From: Rhabditoides inermis | Taxonomy: Eukaryota > Nematoda > Chromadorea > Rhabditida > Rhabditidae | Assembly (NCBI GenBank): GCA_963966185.1 | Contig: CAWZYM010000120.1 | Location: 67,001-131,000 of the forward strand | Length of the DNA stretch: 64,000 bases | Direction: 5' to 3' | Position numbers and translations under genes: made by a program | Part shown: in pieces, positions 29,295 through 41,632 of the stretch | Layout: each line of letters opens with the position of its first letter | How positions within the stretch are numbered: position 1 is the first letter of the stretch | Notes under the pieces: generated by a model | The model's database searches: none | Told to the model about the DNA's origin: nothing | The model's input: only the letters and a program-made list of their open reading frames with translations

Positions 29295-32200
29295 AGAGGG
29301 GGGAGAGAGAGGGAGAGGGGGGAGGAGAGCGAGGAGAGAGAAGATCATGATGTAAAGTCTTGAGCTTTTTGAGTGCCTATTATTGCTCTAATTGTTCTTG
29401 CGGAGCATTTTGAATGTGCAACTTATTTCCCCATGATTTGTGTGAGGAGAGGATGTGATTAGATGAGAATTGCTGGACCGTCAAAAATGTGACAATTAGT
29501 AGTTCAATCGTTCTAGCGAAGTGTTATAGTGAGGGAACGTATTTTTGTTGGTATACATGTATTGTCAGCTCGATATGCGTGTAGCGTGTCTGTGAAGGAA
29601 GTTGGTCGGGGTGAACCCATGAACCGAATGCGAACGGGATAGGAGGATGCTAAGATAATCTTGCAAGAAACCAGGAAACTTTCCATAGTGACGGCTTTTC
29701 ATAGTGGTAGTGTTGGCATGATTGTACACCATCTAAATGTATGTTGTATATGTATTGCTAGCAATAATCCAGGAAACTGGAAATTGGTGACCAGGAAAAA
29801 AAAGTTTATGCTTGCAAAAAATGTATGTTGATGCAGAGAGGGAGATAGAGAATTACCATATTCACGACGATTCTGAATAAATGATTTGATTTGATTTGAT
29901 CGTTGCAGGAAACTGGCGGCCGGCGGGGGACAGCACTGGCTGACACTCATTCACGAAGACACGAGGCATCCAGAGATGGGAGAGAAGGGGAAGCAGGTGG
30001 GGAGGGGGGGGGGAGAGGAGAGTTAGAGAAGAGGGAGGGAGGGAGAAGAGAGAAGAGGGAGGGAGAAAGAAGAGGGAGGGAGGGAGGGAGAGAGAAGAGG
30101 GAGGGAGGGAGGGAGATAGAAGAGAGAAGAGGGAGAAGAGAGAAGAGGGAGAGAGAAGAGAGAAGAGGGAGGGAGGGAGGGAGAGAGAAGAGAGAAGAGG
30201 GAGGGAGGGAGAGAGAAGAGGGAGGGAGAGAGAAGAGGGAGGGAGGGAGAAGAGAGAAGAGGGAGGGAGAGAGAAGAGAGAAGAGGGAGGGAGGGAGAAG
30301 AGAGAAGAGGGAGGGAGGGACTGAACGTTTGTGGATTTGTTCGATTGAAGTTCGATTTCAAGTATAATGGTCTTTCAATTCTTCAAAATTTCAATCAATG
30401 TCGACGTTAGTAAATAGGGAGAAACGTATTACGTATATGGTATATGTGACATATTCATTACCCGAAAGAATTGTTTGTTTGTGTTACGCATTTATGACGT
30501 AATCAGGGAACGCGGATCTCAAACTTGAATGGTGAACCTTGTTATATGTGATATGTTTTGGTATGTTATTATGTGTTTTGATTTTGATTTGATATGTGTT
30601 CTCTGCAGGTGCTCTCGCTCTGCTTCAAGACGCTGCCGCAGAAGACACAGTGGCTGGGGGTGATCGAGCAGGCCAGGTGGGAGGAGAGAGAGGGAGGGAG
30701 AGGGAGGGAGGGAGGGAGGGAAAGATAGAGAGATAGAGACCGTCTCTCTCTGCAGGGACAACGTGCAGCCGTCTGCGCAGTCGCACACCGGCCACTCGCT
30801 CCACTACCAGACATTCGATATCAGCAAGGTGGGTAGGAGGAGGGGGATGGGACAATGTATATGCAGTAGTCATGTTGGTGTGAAGTCATTGAACAATCTA
30901 CTATCGGCACCTTTAATTATCATCAACAACAAAGCCGTGAACTATAGTTTTTTATGTGAATGGTGTGTAACAAAATGTGATGCATGCAGTGATTATGTGT
31001 TTGTATTTGCAGTGCGTTCACTGTCAAGCGTGCGACCGGCTGATGAAGGGCCTGTTCTACCAAGGATACCACTGCAATGGTGGGTGGCAGGAAGGGAGAG
31101 GGAGGGAGAGAGAGAGTGAGGGAGAGGGATGACATACATGACTGAGCAAAGGCAACTCTTCTCGGCGGTTGACGAATGGTGTGAGTGTGATGCCACTTGC
31201 AGTTGTTGTTTTGTGTACCACAGCGGGGTAGTGATATGAATACGATATTTTTGTGGAAATCGAAAAGATACGTATTGCGTGAACTGGTGTTATGTTAAAA
31301 TTATCGCATCGAATTCGGAAAAGAATGCATGTTTGCGATGAAGATTATTTCGGGCGGATTGTTTTCTGACGAGAAAGTCAATTGTATCATTTTGTTGAAG
31401 AGAAGTTGCGAGTTTGTTCGGGAAGGAGTCGCGAGCGTAACGTATTTTCTTTTCTTTTCAGTATGCGGCAGTGCGTTGCACAAGGAGTGCATCAAGCTGC
31501 GGCCGTGCGCCGGGAGGAGATTGCAGGTGAGCAGAGAAGTCCCTCTCTCCCCCCTCTCTCTGTCTCTCTCTTTCTCTGTTAGATACATTTGGAGTTAGTA
31601 GCTGATATATCACCAATCGACACACTATGCATTTCAGAGCAGCACCTCGTTCGCGGGCACTCCGAGTAGCAGCAGTGGCAGTCTGGGCAGGGCGGCGGCC
31701 GGCGGGTCGACAGGGGGGAGAGGGAGGAGCGGCATGCATGCGGGTGGGTGGGGGGAGGGATGGGATGGGATGGGAGGTGGGAGGGTAGGAGAGTATGGAC
31801 GTGGGGTTGAGAGAGGCGAAGAGGAGGAAGAGGAGGGGAGATGGGATGGGAGAGTATGGACGGCACTACTGGACTACTGCACATGTCGATGTCGGATGAG
31901 TGTGCGGACGGGGTTGAGAGAAGAGAAGGGATTGGAAGGGGGACATGGGGAAGTTTTGGGAGAGTATGGACTGCACGTCTACATGGATGGGTGGTCCGTG
32001 AAGATTACAACAAGAGCGTATTACGGTGTTTCTTCTTCTTCTTTGTAACGGATGTTGTGGTGTTACTTGTTGTGTAGAAGAAATGCGTGATGGGCGCGAG
32101 TTGTGTTGTGATTTGTGACGCGACGCGACTCGGTGGGTCCTCTTGTGAGGAGTGTGGGTTTTTGGGACTATTTTCACAACACGGAATGGAAAGTTCATTG

Positions 32201-32509
32201 AAATATTACGTGTAGCATGTGATTAACCGTTGCGGTGAAACTTATTACTTGCGAATATTTTGTGCCAGACGACATTGTATTGTTTAACGGTGGACTCTCA
32301 GTTGTTTTTGTGGTGGTCGACCCGCGTGGCATATTGTTCCCATTTCATTAGGCTGGATGGTGGTGGCAGATTGGAATGAGAGAGTTTCATCACACTGTGC
32401 GGCTCTCCTTTTTATTTCACTTTTTCCCGCCAGGGTTGAGCCTGGTTGCCTGGGATTCTGTGTGATGAGGGGTGAGTAACGGACCGAGAGAGAGAGGGGG
32501 GGAGAGAGA

Positions 32510-32546
<37 letters not shown>

Positions 32547-33076
32547 GTGGATGTGGTGATTCAGACGTTTTGGTGTGGGAAAATGCGCAATGGACTAGAC
32601 TGGGTAGATGCGCGAAGCAGATTGGAGGAGTGTCGATGTACTGTAGTGTCTCCTCTGGTCTGGGAACGGGAACGTGATTTATGCGGTTGCAGTTACTCAT
32701 TGAATGGGAAGAGTGGATGGGTTTTATATTGTTGACCTGGCCTGGGTTGTACTGGTTACTGGTATTTGACACTAGCCGAACTATGCGTTTTGCGATGCAA
32801 TGACTGATTGGTGGTTTGGAAGTGGTGGTAAGCGGTGTCTACAAGGTCGAGAGACGCAGTGAGTCATGAAAGTGTTTTGCGTTGGATAGGAATCGAGAAT
32901 GTGTGTAGTGTGTAGGTTTGGTTCGCTCGAGAGTTCGATGCGCAGTGATCTGATCGTCTGTCGTCAGATCAGAACGGTGCGTGATGTGATTACGCTCATT
33001 GATTAAGCCACTGGGTAGTCTGACAGCTACAGCAAGTTGTGATGGATTTATTCCGATCCACTCGCGGTTCATCAGA

Positions 33077-33117
<41 letters not shown>

Positions 33118-33835
33118 CTTTCTCAGCGTTCTCTCTGATTGCATCAGTGTATCGCGCTATCAGCCTGTCAGCCCGGCTTTGGATGTCAGATGTCTGTCAT
33201 GAGTCATGGTAGCCCGGTGTCTGAAGAGATGTTTATTGGCCGGCTGCTGCCACTAACACAGCCGTTCTCTTCCCATTCACATCTGATTCGCATGGGAACC
33301 ACTTGGTCCTCTGCCACTGTAATGGTCCCTTTTGGGATGCAGGTTAATCCCTGCTATTGTGTCTTGTACAATTGGAGTGTTTTGCGGGGGGCAGATGACC
33401 TCTTCGATCCGCTCTTTCTTGGATCGGCGGAAGAACGTCCTTGGCTCCTTGGCTCATTGGAGTCGTTTCCGGGCGGCTCTCCTTTTTGAGCCTGCGCTCC
33501 CTCGCAGACGTTATTTGTCTTTATGACCGTCTCTTATTTTCATTGCAGCCATGCAATTATAGTGCCTAGCTGTTTTGACCCCTGACCCTCAGGTGGGGGG
33601 AGACAATTGCAGTGAGCGCTCACCACAATTTATGGTAGTGAGTGCGCCCGCGCGCGGCGGGAGATAGTGAGTGAGTGAACGTGGCTCCGCCCACTTCCGG
33701 TGTACTGTGGTGGGTCTCTTTGGGATGATGTGAGTCACATGTAGGGAATTGGTCATTTGAATATGTGGCGTTCTATACTCGCGGTCAGACGGAGACCCGG
33801 GTGCCCTTTTGCCATTTCCGCTTACACATCATTTC

Positions 33836-33878
<43 letters not shown>

Positions 33879-33930
33879 AACTCCCATACGGATAGTTCGC
33901 AACATCGTTTTTTGATGTGTTGGTTTTGGC

Positions 33931-33980
<50 letters not shown>

Positions 33981-34871
33981 GGAAGGGATGGGATTGTTTG
34001 ACGGCCAGCGAGTAGTGTTAGTGTGGATAGAAGAGAGACGGCTGTTCAAATCTGCAGCCGCCTCGATTGCTTTCTCTCGGGTTTTTCCCCAACTCGCATT
34101 TTGCAGAACTGACTCACCAAAATGCGCCGCTGTGATGTTATCGCACGCTCGATTTACTCGAGTTCTACTGGTGTCGAATCCATTGTAATCGCTTTATTCG
34201 CCCTTTATTGAGGGACTGTATTGCGTGACATGTAGTCTTTTTTCACCGAGATTCATTTGAATCGCTCGCTCCCATTGTTCACGATTCGATGATTTTCGAT
34301 TTTTGTGCGTGGAAAATGCGGGTGTTCTATGTGGACTGTTGGACGCGCCATGTGATTGGAGAGAGAGAGAGAGGCTGAGTCATACTGCCCGCGCCTGTGT
34401 TTTCTCCACATTTTCTCTGTGAATCATCGCATGCGGCCTCTACCCTCTGGCTATGGCTCACGTCTCCTCCATGTTTTTGAGCACCTTGCCTCCTACTGCT
34501 CACATTTTATGCGCAATGAGTTTATGCGCAATCTTTTGGGTAAGGTGATAGCGGCGCCGCGGTGGCGGTACTTTGATCTCTGATGAATGATGCGGTAATG
34601 TGATGGTTTGAATCGTCATTTATAGACGGGATTAGAGTGAGTGAGTGAGAGTGAGATTATCATTCAGACATGGTGTGATGGTATGCGGACGTCTGAGTGA
34701 GTCATGTGATAGGGTGCTATTAGAGCGTGGTGTGAGGTGATGTCATGCGGACATGTGAGTGTGTGAGGGAGAGTGGGGGAGGAGGAGAGATAGGACGCCT
34801 TTGTAGCAATGCTAACGACACATGTGGTCTGTTATTCGATTCAAGTTGCGGCAATCTGGAGAAAGAGAGAT

Positions 34872-34921
<50 letters not shown>

Positions 34922-35550
34922 ACCAGGCGGGGCGCCGAGGCATACTGTGATGCGTCACATATGTATGGCCTTTGTAGACATGACATGAGTGCGGTGATGG
35001 TGGTTTTTATTATTCATGATTCTGGAGTTATGATGGAGATATGAGATGGGTTGGGTATTGGGTTGTTTACCACCAGCACCAGGAACTAGGTTTCTGACTC
35101 GAACGATGTTTGACTGTTTGTATAGAGTGGGATTAGGATGGAACCGAGAAGGTGTGTTATGACTCGCGCCTCTGACCGTTTATGACTAGTTTCGGGCGGG
35201 CGCCGCGTCAAGGACTCGCCCTCCTTATTTGGTTTGGATACCATTAGGGGGGATGACGCGGGTTCGATGTGTGAGTAGAAGGAGGGGGGCAGGTATGTAT
35301 GGAACACGTGTCTGGATAGGGAGGAGTGAGAGAGACATGCCTATCCCATGTTTGGGAGGTCTTGTCACACACGCGCGCGCCTTGTGTGTGTGTGTGTATG
35401 TACGCAACTATCTGACTCACGTTTGATGGCCTGCTCTTTTCCTCTCTCCCTCTCCCTCTCCCTCGGTGTCCGATTGGTGTGAGAGTGAGAGCGATGAGGG
35501 GGTATTGGTGTAAGAACATTTACACGTGCGTCACTTCCCTCCCCGTCTCG

Positions 35551-35605
<55 letters not shown>

Positions 35606-38600
35606 ACTCTTTCACTCTTTCTCTTTCTCTTTCTTCCAATTTCACACCTGACCGTTGTGTGTGTCAGTGTGTTTTCATTCATTTCTGGAGATTGAGACCC
35701 CGTGTCATATTTCTCGAGATGTCTCTCGCCCCCCGCGACATTTCTGGATGAATCACACGTCGTTTACGTTTTTCGACGCTCTTATCTGATTACACTGTCT
35801 CTCTGTGCCAATCACTTATCACTTTGATTGTACAGTAATCGCGTGCACTGCATCAGATTGCTTACTTGCTCTCATCGAAAATTTGACGCGCTTTTTGCTG
35901 CAGCGCTGAGCATCGATTGCTGCGAATCTGTGACGTCGACTGCGAACGAAGAAGGACCAGAAAGATCTACCATGGCGTTGCTACTGGGCAGGATACGACA
36001 ACTGCTCGGAGAGTCGGCGATGAACAACCACCGACGGCTGGTGGAGGAGTGTGATGGAGTGGAGGAGCAGAAGGAGGAGAAGGAGGAGAAGACGGGGAGG
36101 AAGGCTCTGTCGATCGGACAGCTGGGATGGGACGAGGACATGCGCGCCGAGAACATCTACAACGTGATGCCAGTGCGCGGAGAGTGGAGGGAGGAGAAGG
36201 GAGGGGAGGGAGGAGGAGGCAAGGAGAATGCGGCCATGTGGATGGAGGGCCCGCCGATGGACACTGCGGTGCCCCTGCCAGAGGAGAGAGACTGGGGTAC
36301 GGGAGGGGGACTGGGATTGGGACTTGGGATTGGGCTTGTAATAGTTGCGGGAGAAGAAGGGTAGGATGAGGTTGGGTTGGGACTGGGATTTGGAATAGTT
36401 GCAGCAGGAGGAGGGTAGGATGAACTTGAAGTTGGGTTTGGGATGTTGGGAAGGGACTGGACTTGGGCGTGGACTTTGAATTGCATTTTTGTGATTGTAA
36501 ATGTCCCGGTTGCAGTGTCTCGCGGCGACATTGTGGTGGCGACTGGGCGTCTCTCATCCAGCGACCCCGCCTTCCTCTCGTTCGACCGCGACGCCACCAT
36601 CGAGGTGAAGGAGGTGCACGGAGACGGCACGTTCACGGTGGGTGGGAGAGAGAGAGGGAGAGGGAGAGAGAGAGGAAGGGGAAGCGAAAGAGAGAGTAGA
36701 GGAGGAGATTGAGAGAAACTGTGAATGTAGGGCTGTCTGACGTCGAACCGCATCAAGATTGGTCTGGTGAAGCTGGAGTGTGTGAAGCGCGTGAGGGTGA
36801 GTTGGAGGGAGTGGATGGACAGTGAGTGATCACCCCCTTTCAGTCCATGTCGATGTCTCTGGGCACGCCGACGCACTCGCATGTGTCGCTCGACTCGCCG
36901 TCGCCCATTGGTGAGGGAATAGCCATTTATATAGTTAATCATTTAATATATGGTCTAACAAAGTCTAGTATGTCACCGATGAGTGGTTCCTGTATAGACT
37001 GTTACGGTACAGTAGATTAGTGATTGATTCATCTCCATTAGCCGCAGTGCATATGCGTGTGTTTGGTGTGATATTAGTAGTCCGGGAGTGATTCATTGCA
37101 ATGTTTCATCCGGAGATTTATCGCTTGTCTTTTGTCTGGCTCGCCAGTGTGTGTTGAGATATCAATTAGTGTTAGTGATGTTTTGTTTGGTGTTAGTGAG
37201 CTGAAGGGGCGTTCAAGTTTTGTTTTTAAAATAAGGAATATCATTAGTTATTCTTAGATAGTTTCAATCGCCTATCTTATTGGAATAACCGGTCGATGTT
37301 TTCTTTTAAATGTGTCGTGAAACGTATGCCGTGAATTTCAAAAAAAAAAGTTGATTGAAATAATTGTTTTAATCATCTAATCATTGCTAGCCGTTACAGG
37401 CCCGGCTGCGTCTCGTATGTGGCGCAAGGAGAGCACGATCCTGCCGCGACCGCCGGCAGCCGGCATGAGCAGACACAGCGTGTGAGTGAACTTGTACTTG
37501 TTGTAGACCAGTACTGGTTTAGTTTACTAGTATCTGATCGTTTTCAATGTTTGCTGGGATAGTCAGTGGCTTGATTCGCAACTTTCGAAAGAGTTTTGAA
37601 GGGGCCGAATTGAGTGAGCATATCTTTCGAATGTGACCATCCGTATACTTCCAGCGAGGTAGCTGTAGTGCTCACGAGGAGTGTTGTTAGAGCCACACTC
37701 GCGGATCCGAACCAAATTGATAGGATATCTTAGTTAGGACCCCAGACATCGATTTCTGGTGTTACTTTTTCCTACGCGTCATATACGTTTCCAGTACGAA
37801 AACGTACAGGGCTGGGTTTTGGCTACCTCATTCCACCTCTGGCGGTCAAAGACCGAGCTGTTGTGGCCTAGTGGTTAGCGCATCAGTCTGTCAGACTAGA
37901 GGCTGGGGTTCGAGTCCGTGCAATCCATTTTTGTTTTGCCAGCACCATCTGGACTTTCTTGTTGATGGGGAAAACACAGATCATAAATATTCACAAACAT
38001 TTGTAATCTGTAACTGTTTTCAAAATGAACGTTTCAGCCAAAACAATATATCAAGTGTAAATAAACACAGTATAGTTGAACGATCTTGGACAAAAATGTT
38101 TTGAAAAAAAGAAGAACGTATTTGTAGTTACAAACAGATCGAAACACTTCAGAACAAAAAAACTTCAAGTCCAAGTCCAGAAACTGCTGGCAAAACAAAA
38201 ATCGTGTGCGCGGACTCGAACCCCAGCCTCTAGTCTGACAGACTGATGCGCTAACCACTAGGCCACAACGGCTCGGTCTTTGACCGCCAGAGGTGGAATG
38301 AGGTAGCCAAAAACCAGCCCTGTACGTTTTGGTACTGGAAACGTATATAGCGCGTAGGAAAAAGTAACACCAGAAATCGATGTCTGGGGTCCTAACTAAG
38401 ATATCCTACCAATTTGGTTCGGATCCGCGAGTGTGGCTCTAACAACACTCAGTTTTAATGATGAGATGGGAGCTAGTGGTTTGATTGATTGATGTTATTG
38501 ATGAGGTTTCCTCTCTGTTCAGTGCGACCCCGTGCGCTGACTATGTGAACACGGAGGTGTCGTCTCAGTCGTGGTACATGGGAGAGTTGGACAGGGCCGA

Positions 38601-39966
38601 GTCGGAGGCGCGTCTCCGAGGAAAGCCCAATGGCACGTTCCTCGTCCGGTTCTCGCCCAACAAGCACAGCTACGCAATCAGCTGCTGGTGAGTGTGCGGA
38701 ATATCGGAGTTGCAGTCAATTGCACAATTCCATCCACCATTTATCCGCAATCATATTGTGTGATCAGTGATCTTTACTCATATGTTTGGTATAGTGTCTT
38801 GATTGGATTTATGCGAATCGAGCAATGACGTCACCCTGTGTTTCAGCTATGACGACCAGGTGAAGCACATGGCGGTGGAGAACAAGGAGGGCGAGGGCAT
38901 CTACTACCTCGACGAGGGATACGTCTTCAACAGCATCGTGGTGGGTGGTCGGAATCAGCTGATCCGGATCGATCATCATGTGATGTGATGAGAGAGAGAG
39001 AGAGAATGTGTTCACTACTAGATTGTGTTTGAGGTGATAAAAAGATATGATCGATCAGCTGATTGGAAGGACATTGTGTTGTTTCAGGAGCTAATCAACT
39101 ACTACCGCGAGCACAATCTGAGCGAGAGCTTCACGGGGCTGAACACTATCCTCAAGACGCCGCTCAGCGAGTGCAAGGTGGGAGGGAGGGAGAGAGGAGG
39201 GCAAGGTAGATGGAGTCATACACGTACACTTCCTCCTTCGAAGCTAGCACTAGCAGTGAGAGAGAAGGAGTGGAGCTAGAGTTGAGTGCAAGGTGGGAGG
39301 GAGGGAGAGAGGAGGGCAAGGTAGATGGAGTCATACACGTACACTTGCTCCTTCGAAGCTAGCACTAGCAGTGAGAGAGAAGGAGTGGAGCTAGAGTTGC
39401 ACATGCAGCTCCTCTTTGGTGTGTGAGTGTGCGAGAAGAGGCGTATATTGTGTATTCTTCGTACAGAGCCGGTAGCCTTCCACCTGCCGGGTGAGTCGCC
39501 TCGCGATTGGTCTAGTCCTTGTAGGCTAGTCGTAGACGTGGCTTACTGTGTGCGTGAACGATTGTTTAACTGAATGCGAATGTGACATGTTGAATGTGTT
39601 TTGGGATACGTTTCCCCGTACGTTTCAATGGGTGTACGTTTCAGATGTACCGTGTGCTGCACGAGTACTCATCGGCCGAGGCCAAGTTCCTGTCGCTCAA
39701 GCAGGGGGAACTGGTGATGCTAGTGGACACCCAGGGAGAGGAGAGGGGGTGGTGGAAGGGGGCCATCGGGAACAAGGTGAGGGGGGGGTGAGAGAGAGGA
39801 GAGAGAGGGAGAGAGGGAGGGAGGGAGGGAGCGAGAGAGAGAGGGACGGGCAGGGTATGTATAATTTGACTGCTTTCAGATGGGCTACTTTCCGAAGGCG
39901 TACGTGGAGCCGTTGACGCCGTCGTCGCCTGCTGGCTCGCCGATCCGATCAGCTGACGTCGTCTGA
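24105..39966 (+). CDS. vav: Vav-family Rho/Rac guanine nucleotide exchange factor
   Basis: Vav proteins couple tyrosine kinases to Rac/Rho by catalysing GDP-GTP exchange. I assemble 34 exons with consistent phases, giving about 1113 aa; boundary exons are 24105-24161 and 39880-39966. Domain order: CH (exons at 24105-26232, with MLRDGVLLCRLANQL), acidic region with three candidate regulatory tyrosines (EEAIYKSL, VVYDVD, GDQIYDSI, 26530-26868), DH (26922-28503, with LLDTEQNYVEK and LPMQRVLKYQLLL), PH (28745-30676), C1 zinc finger (30756-31526, CQAC...YHCNVC...HKEC), a low-complexity linker, SH3 (36516-36796, atypical, no clear WW), SH2 (38523-39177, with GTFLVRFS) and C-terminal SH3 (39645-39966, with LHEYSS, RGWWKG and GYFP). 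The 393-nt exon at 35904-36296 adds a 130-residue Glu/Gly-rich linker not usual in vertebrate Vav. Poly(A) signal AATAAA at 40478. Confidence 0.95.
25203..25243. repeat. (GA)n microsatellite in Vav intron
   Basis: Pure GA array in the roughly 1 kb intron between the exons ending at 24752 and starting at 25818. Confidence 0.95.
29700..29899 (+). mobile_element. Possible LINE or SINE 3' end
   Basis: The block ends in AATAAATGATTTGATTTGAT, a (TGATT)n-type tail like those that close some CR1/L2-like retroposons, immediately before the acceptor of the Vav exon at 29909. No coding remnant is visible, so this rests on the tail alone. Confidence 0.3.
30001..30322. repeat. GGGA/GAGA-rich tandem array
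   Basis: More than 300 bases of purine-only sequence built from GAGGGAGG and AGAGAAGA units, starting directly after the donor of the Vav exon ending at 29996. Confidence 0.95.
31744..35903. other. Large Vav intron between C1 and SH3 regions
   Basis: This 4.2-kb intron holds no recognised gene. It carries many GA or CT arrays: about 32488-32546, 33080-33116, 33838-33875, 33932-33977, 34873-34916 and 35550-35602. A (CACA/TGTG) patch lies near 35370-35400. The next exon contains an in-frame ATG with a favourable context (ACCATGG at 35971), so a promoter for a shorter product could lie here, but none is visible. Confidence 0.45.
37679..38450. mobile_element. Foldback element with a tRNA-like unit in each arm
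   Basis: A 772-bp inverted repeat in the Vav intron before the SH2 exon. Arms of about 285 bp begin GAGTGTTGTTAGAGCC and end GGCTCTAACAACACTC; the loop is about 37970-38165. Each arm contains a tRNA-like unit (37861-37925 on +, about 38204-38272 on -) with an A-box-like GTGGCCTAGTGG, a B-box GGTTCGAGTCC and a loop reading CTGTCAG (Asp GTC-like). The acceptor and T stems do not pair fully, so these are tRNA-derived, not functional tRNA genes. No protein is encoded and no clear target duplication is seen. Confidence 0.8.
39169..39398 (+). repeat. 115-bp tandem duplication spanning a splice donor
   Basis: Two adjacent copies (39169-39283 and 39284-39398) differ at about one base. Each begins with the last codons of the Vav exon ending at 39177 plus its GTGGGA donor, so a second, downstream copy of the donor exists at 39293. 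Confidence 0.95.
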
Positions 39967-40597
39967 TCAGCTGATTCCCGCCCTCCCGATCTCTCCACCT
40001 CTTTCTGCTCTGTCTCATCTTCCTTCCCGCCTCGTTTCTCCACGTTGGTCACTTTACTACCGGTACTCGCTCACTCCAAATATGGATCTATCGATTGGCT
40101 ATTGATTGATTGACTCGCTTATTCCGTCTCTAGACGCGCCTTTCCTTCATCCTTCTTTCACTCACTCTCAGTGTGCGTCCCCCCCGTTATTCCGTGCTCT
40201 CTTCCGGATATCAGATTCTGATCTGAGTGTGTATTGTGTATTGTTGATAGAGATACATGGCTAGTAGATTCCGACCCCCACCCCCTGCCTTTCTCCTCCC
40301 ATTTCGTCACTGTTCACTGTGACTCGGATTTGCTTGTGAATAGCCTCAGCTCTGTGACACATCAGTTGTTGTTTTCGTTGTTTTGTTTTGGCCAAATTTC
40401 TATTTTCCTCGAGCTACTAATAAGAGAGTGCTGCACGCAGTCGAGCATATAGGGCAATTCGATTGACTTCCACCATTAATAAAGAATATTTCGATTGTTG
40501 TGACGTCTTTTTTGACTCTGAGAGAAAGGTTCGCGGCCTCTATACGATATCTAGATTATTGATTTATCGATTAGTGTTATGGGATTGATTAGAGGAC

Positions 40598-41084
40598 ATG
40601 AAGACGAAGGAGCAGATCGAGACGTCGTTTGTGGAGAGCGGTGAGCGGGAGCGCGTCAAGGTGGGCGTGGCCTGAGGGGGCGGAGCTTATGTGCGAAGTA
40701 CAGGAGTTGTTGGCGGAGAAGCTGCGCGAGAACGGATGGCAGGACCAGGTGAAGCGCATGTGTCGCGACGCGATCCGCGAGAAGGTGGGCGGAGACTCGG
40801 GAGGCGGGCTTACGCGGATGGGTTTAGGGAATCGAGAACGTGACGCTCGAGGATCTGTTCACTGAGATGAAGGGTCCGGCGAGGCGAGCCGTCAGTGAGG
40901 ACGTCAAGGTATAGAGGGAGGGAGGGAGAGATAAGAGGGAGAGATAGAGAGAGGGAGAGAATGAATGAATGAATGAATGAAACAGATAGTGAATAAGAGA
41001 GATGAACTTCCCTGCTTTCAGAAGATGCTTCTCAAGGTTGTTCGCGATTTTGTGGCCAAAGAGACGGGAATCAGCGACCTATGA
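40598..41084 (+). CDS. eny2: ENY2/Sus1-type transcription and mRNA export factor
   Basis: ENY2 is a small helical subunit of the SAGA deubiquitination module and of the TREX-2 mRNA export complex. Four exons, all phase 0: 40598-40660, 40704-40784, 40828-40908, 41022-41084; 95 aa, close to the usual 100. Family landmarks: ESGERERVKELLAEKL, ENGWQDQVKRMCRDAI, ENVTLEDLFTEM, ARRAVSEDVKKMLL. The first two introns are only 43 nt and share a GGGCGG-type motif with short Vav introns. The start lies about 115 bases after the Vav AATAAA, with GATTGATTAG just upstream as a possible trans-splice acceptor, which suggests a downstream operon gene. An N-terminal extension cannot be excluded. Confidence 0.93.
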
Positions 41085-41632
41085 GCTGTATCGACGTATT
41101 GATTTGTTGTTGTTTCGATGATCCTCCCCTCTTATGACTGGTTCTGTGTATTTTGTGACTCGATGTTATTATTTACTATAGTACAATTGTTGTAGATTGC
41201 GTATTTAATGAAGTAAGCAGTTTTGAGATGACAAAGGGAGGTGGAATATGGATTTTTGGGTGTTTCGCATTTTTTGAAACCTTGTGTACACTGCATTCTG
41301 CTCTCAAAGGTGACCGTTTACTTTATTCGAGAACAGCCTTCTAAAAAGTGGTAACCATTTCTCAATCAACCAAGATATCATTCAATTTTCAAATAATATT
41401 GAACAAAAAAAACGGTACATCAGATCAGTGCACGTGAAGTCTAACATAAATAAAACAAGGACATCAAAGACAGTCCGTCTCACTTCGTCTGCACCCTTTC
41501 TAAAAAGAGTCGACTGGACGACCTATGCTTGAGTCCACTCAGTCTGTATCCATCACTTTCTTCTACAACCGAACACGTAACCTCTTTTCCGTCTCTCGTC
41601 TTCATTATTGATAAAAACCTCGCGCCTTCTAA
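41085..41632. other. ENY2 3' flank
   Basis: AT-rich non-coding DNA between the ENY2 stop and the LINE target duplication. AATAAA-like strings occur near 41446. I see no gene. Confidence 0.4.

Noticed and set aside
29903..30367. 154-codon Arg/Glu/Gly-rich frame
   Set aside because: It starts in the Vav PH exon and runs on into the purine repeat of the next intron; not a separate protein.
35967..36942. Long minus-strand Pro/Ser-rich frames opposite the Vav linker exon
   Set aside because: Antisense shadows of a G/A-rich coding exon, intron and neighbouring repeats, without motifs.
37861..37925. A functional tRNA-Asp gene
   Set aside because: A and B boxes and a GTC-like loop are present, but T-arm and acceptor pairing fail and the unit is part of an inverted-repeat element.
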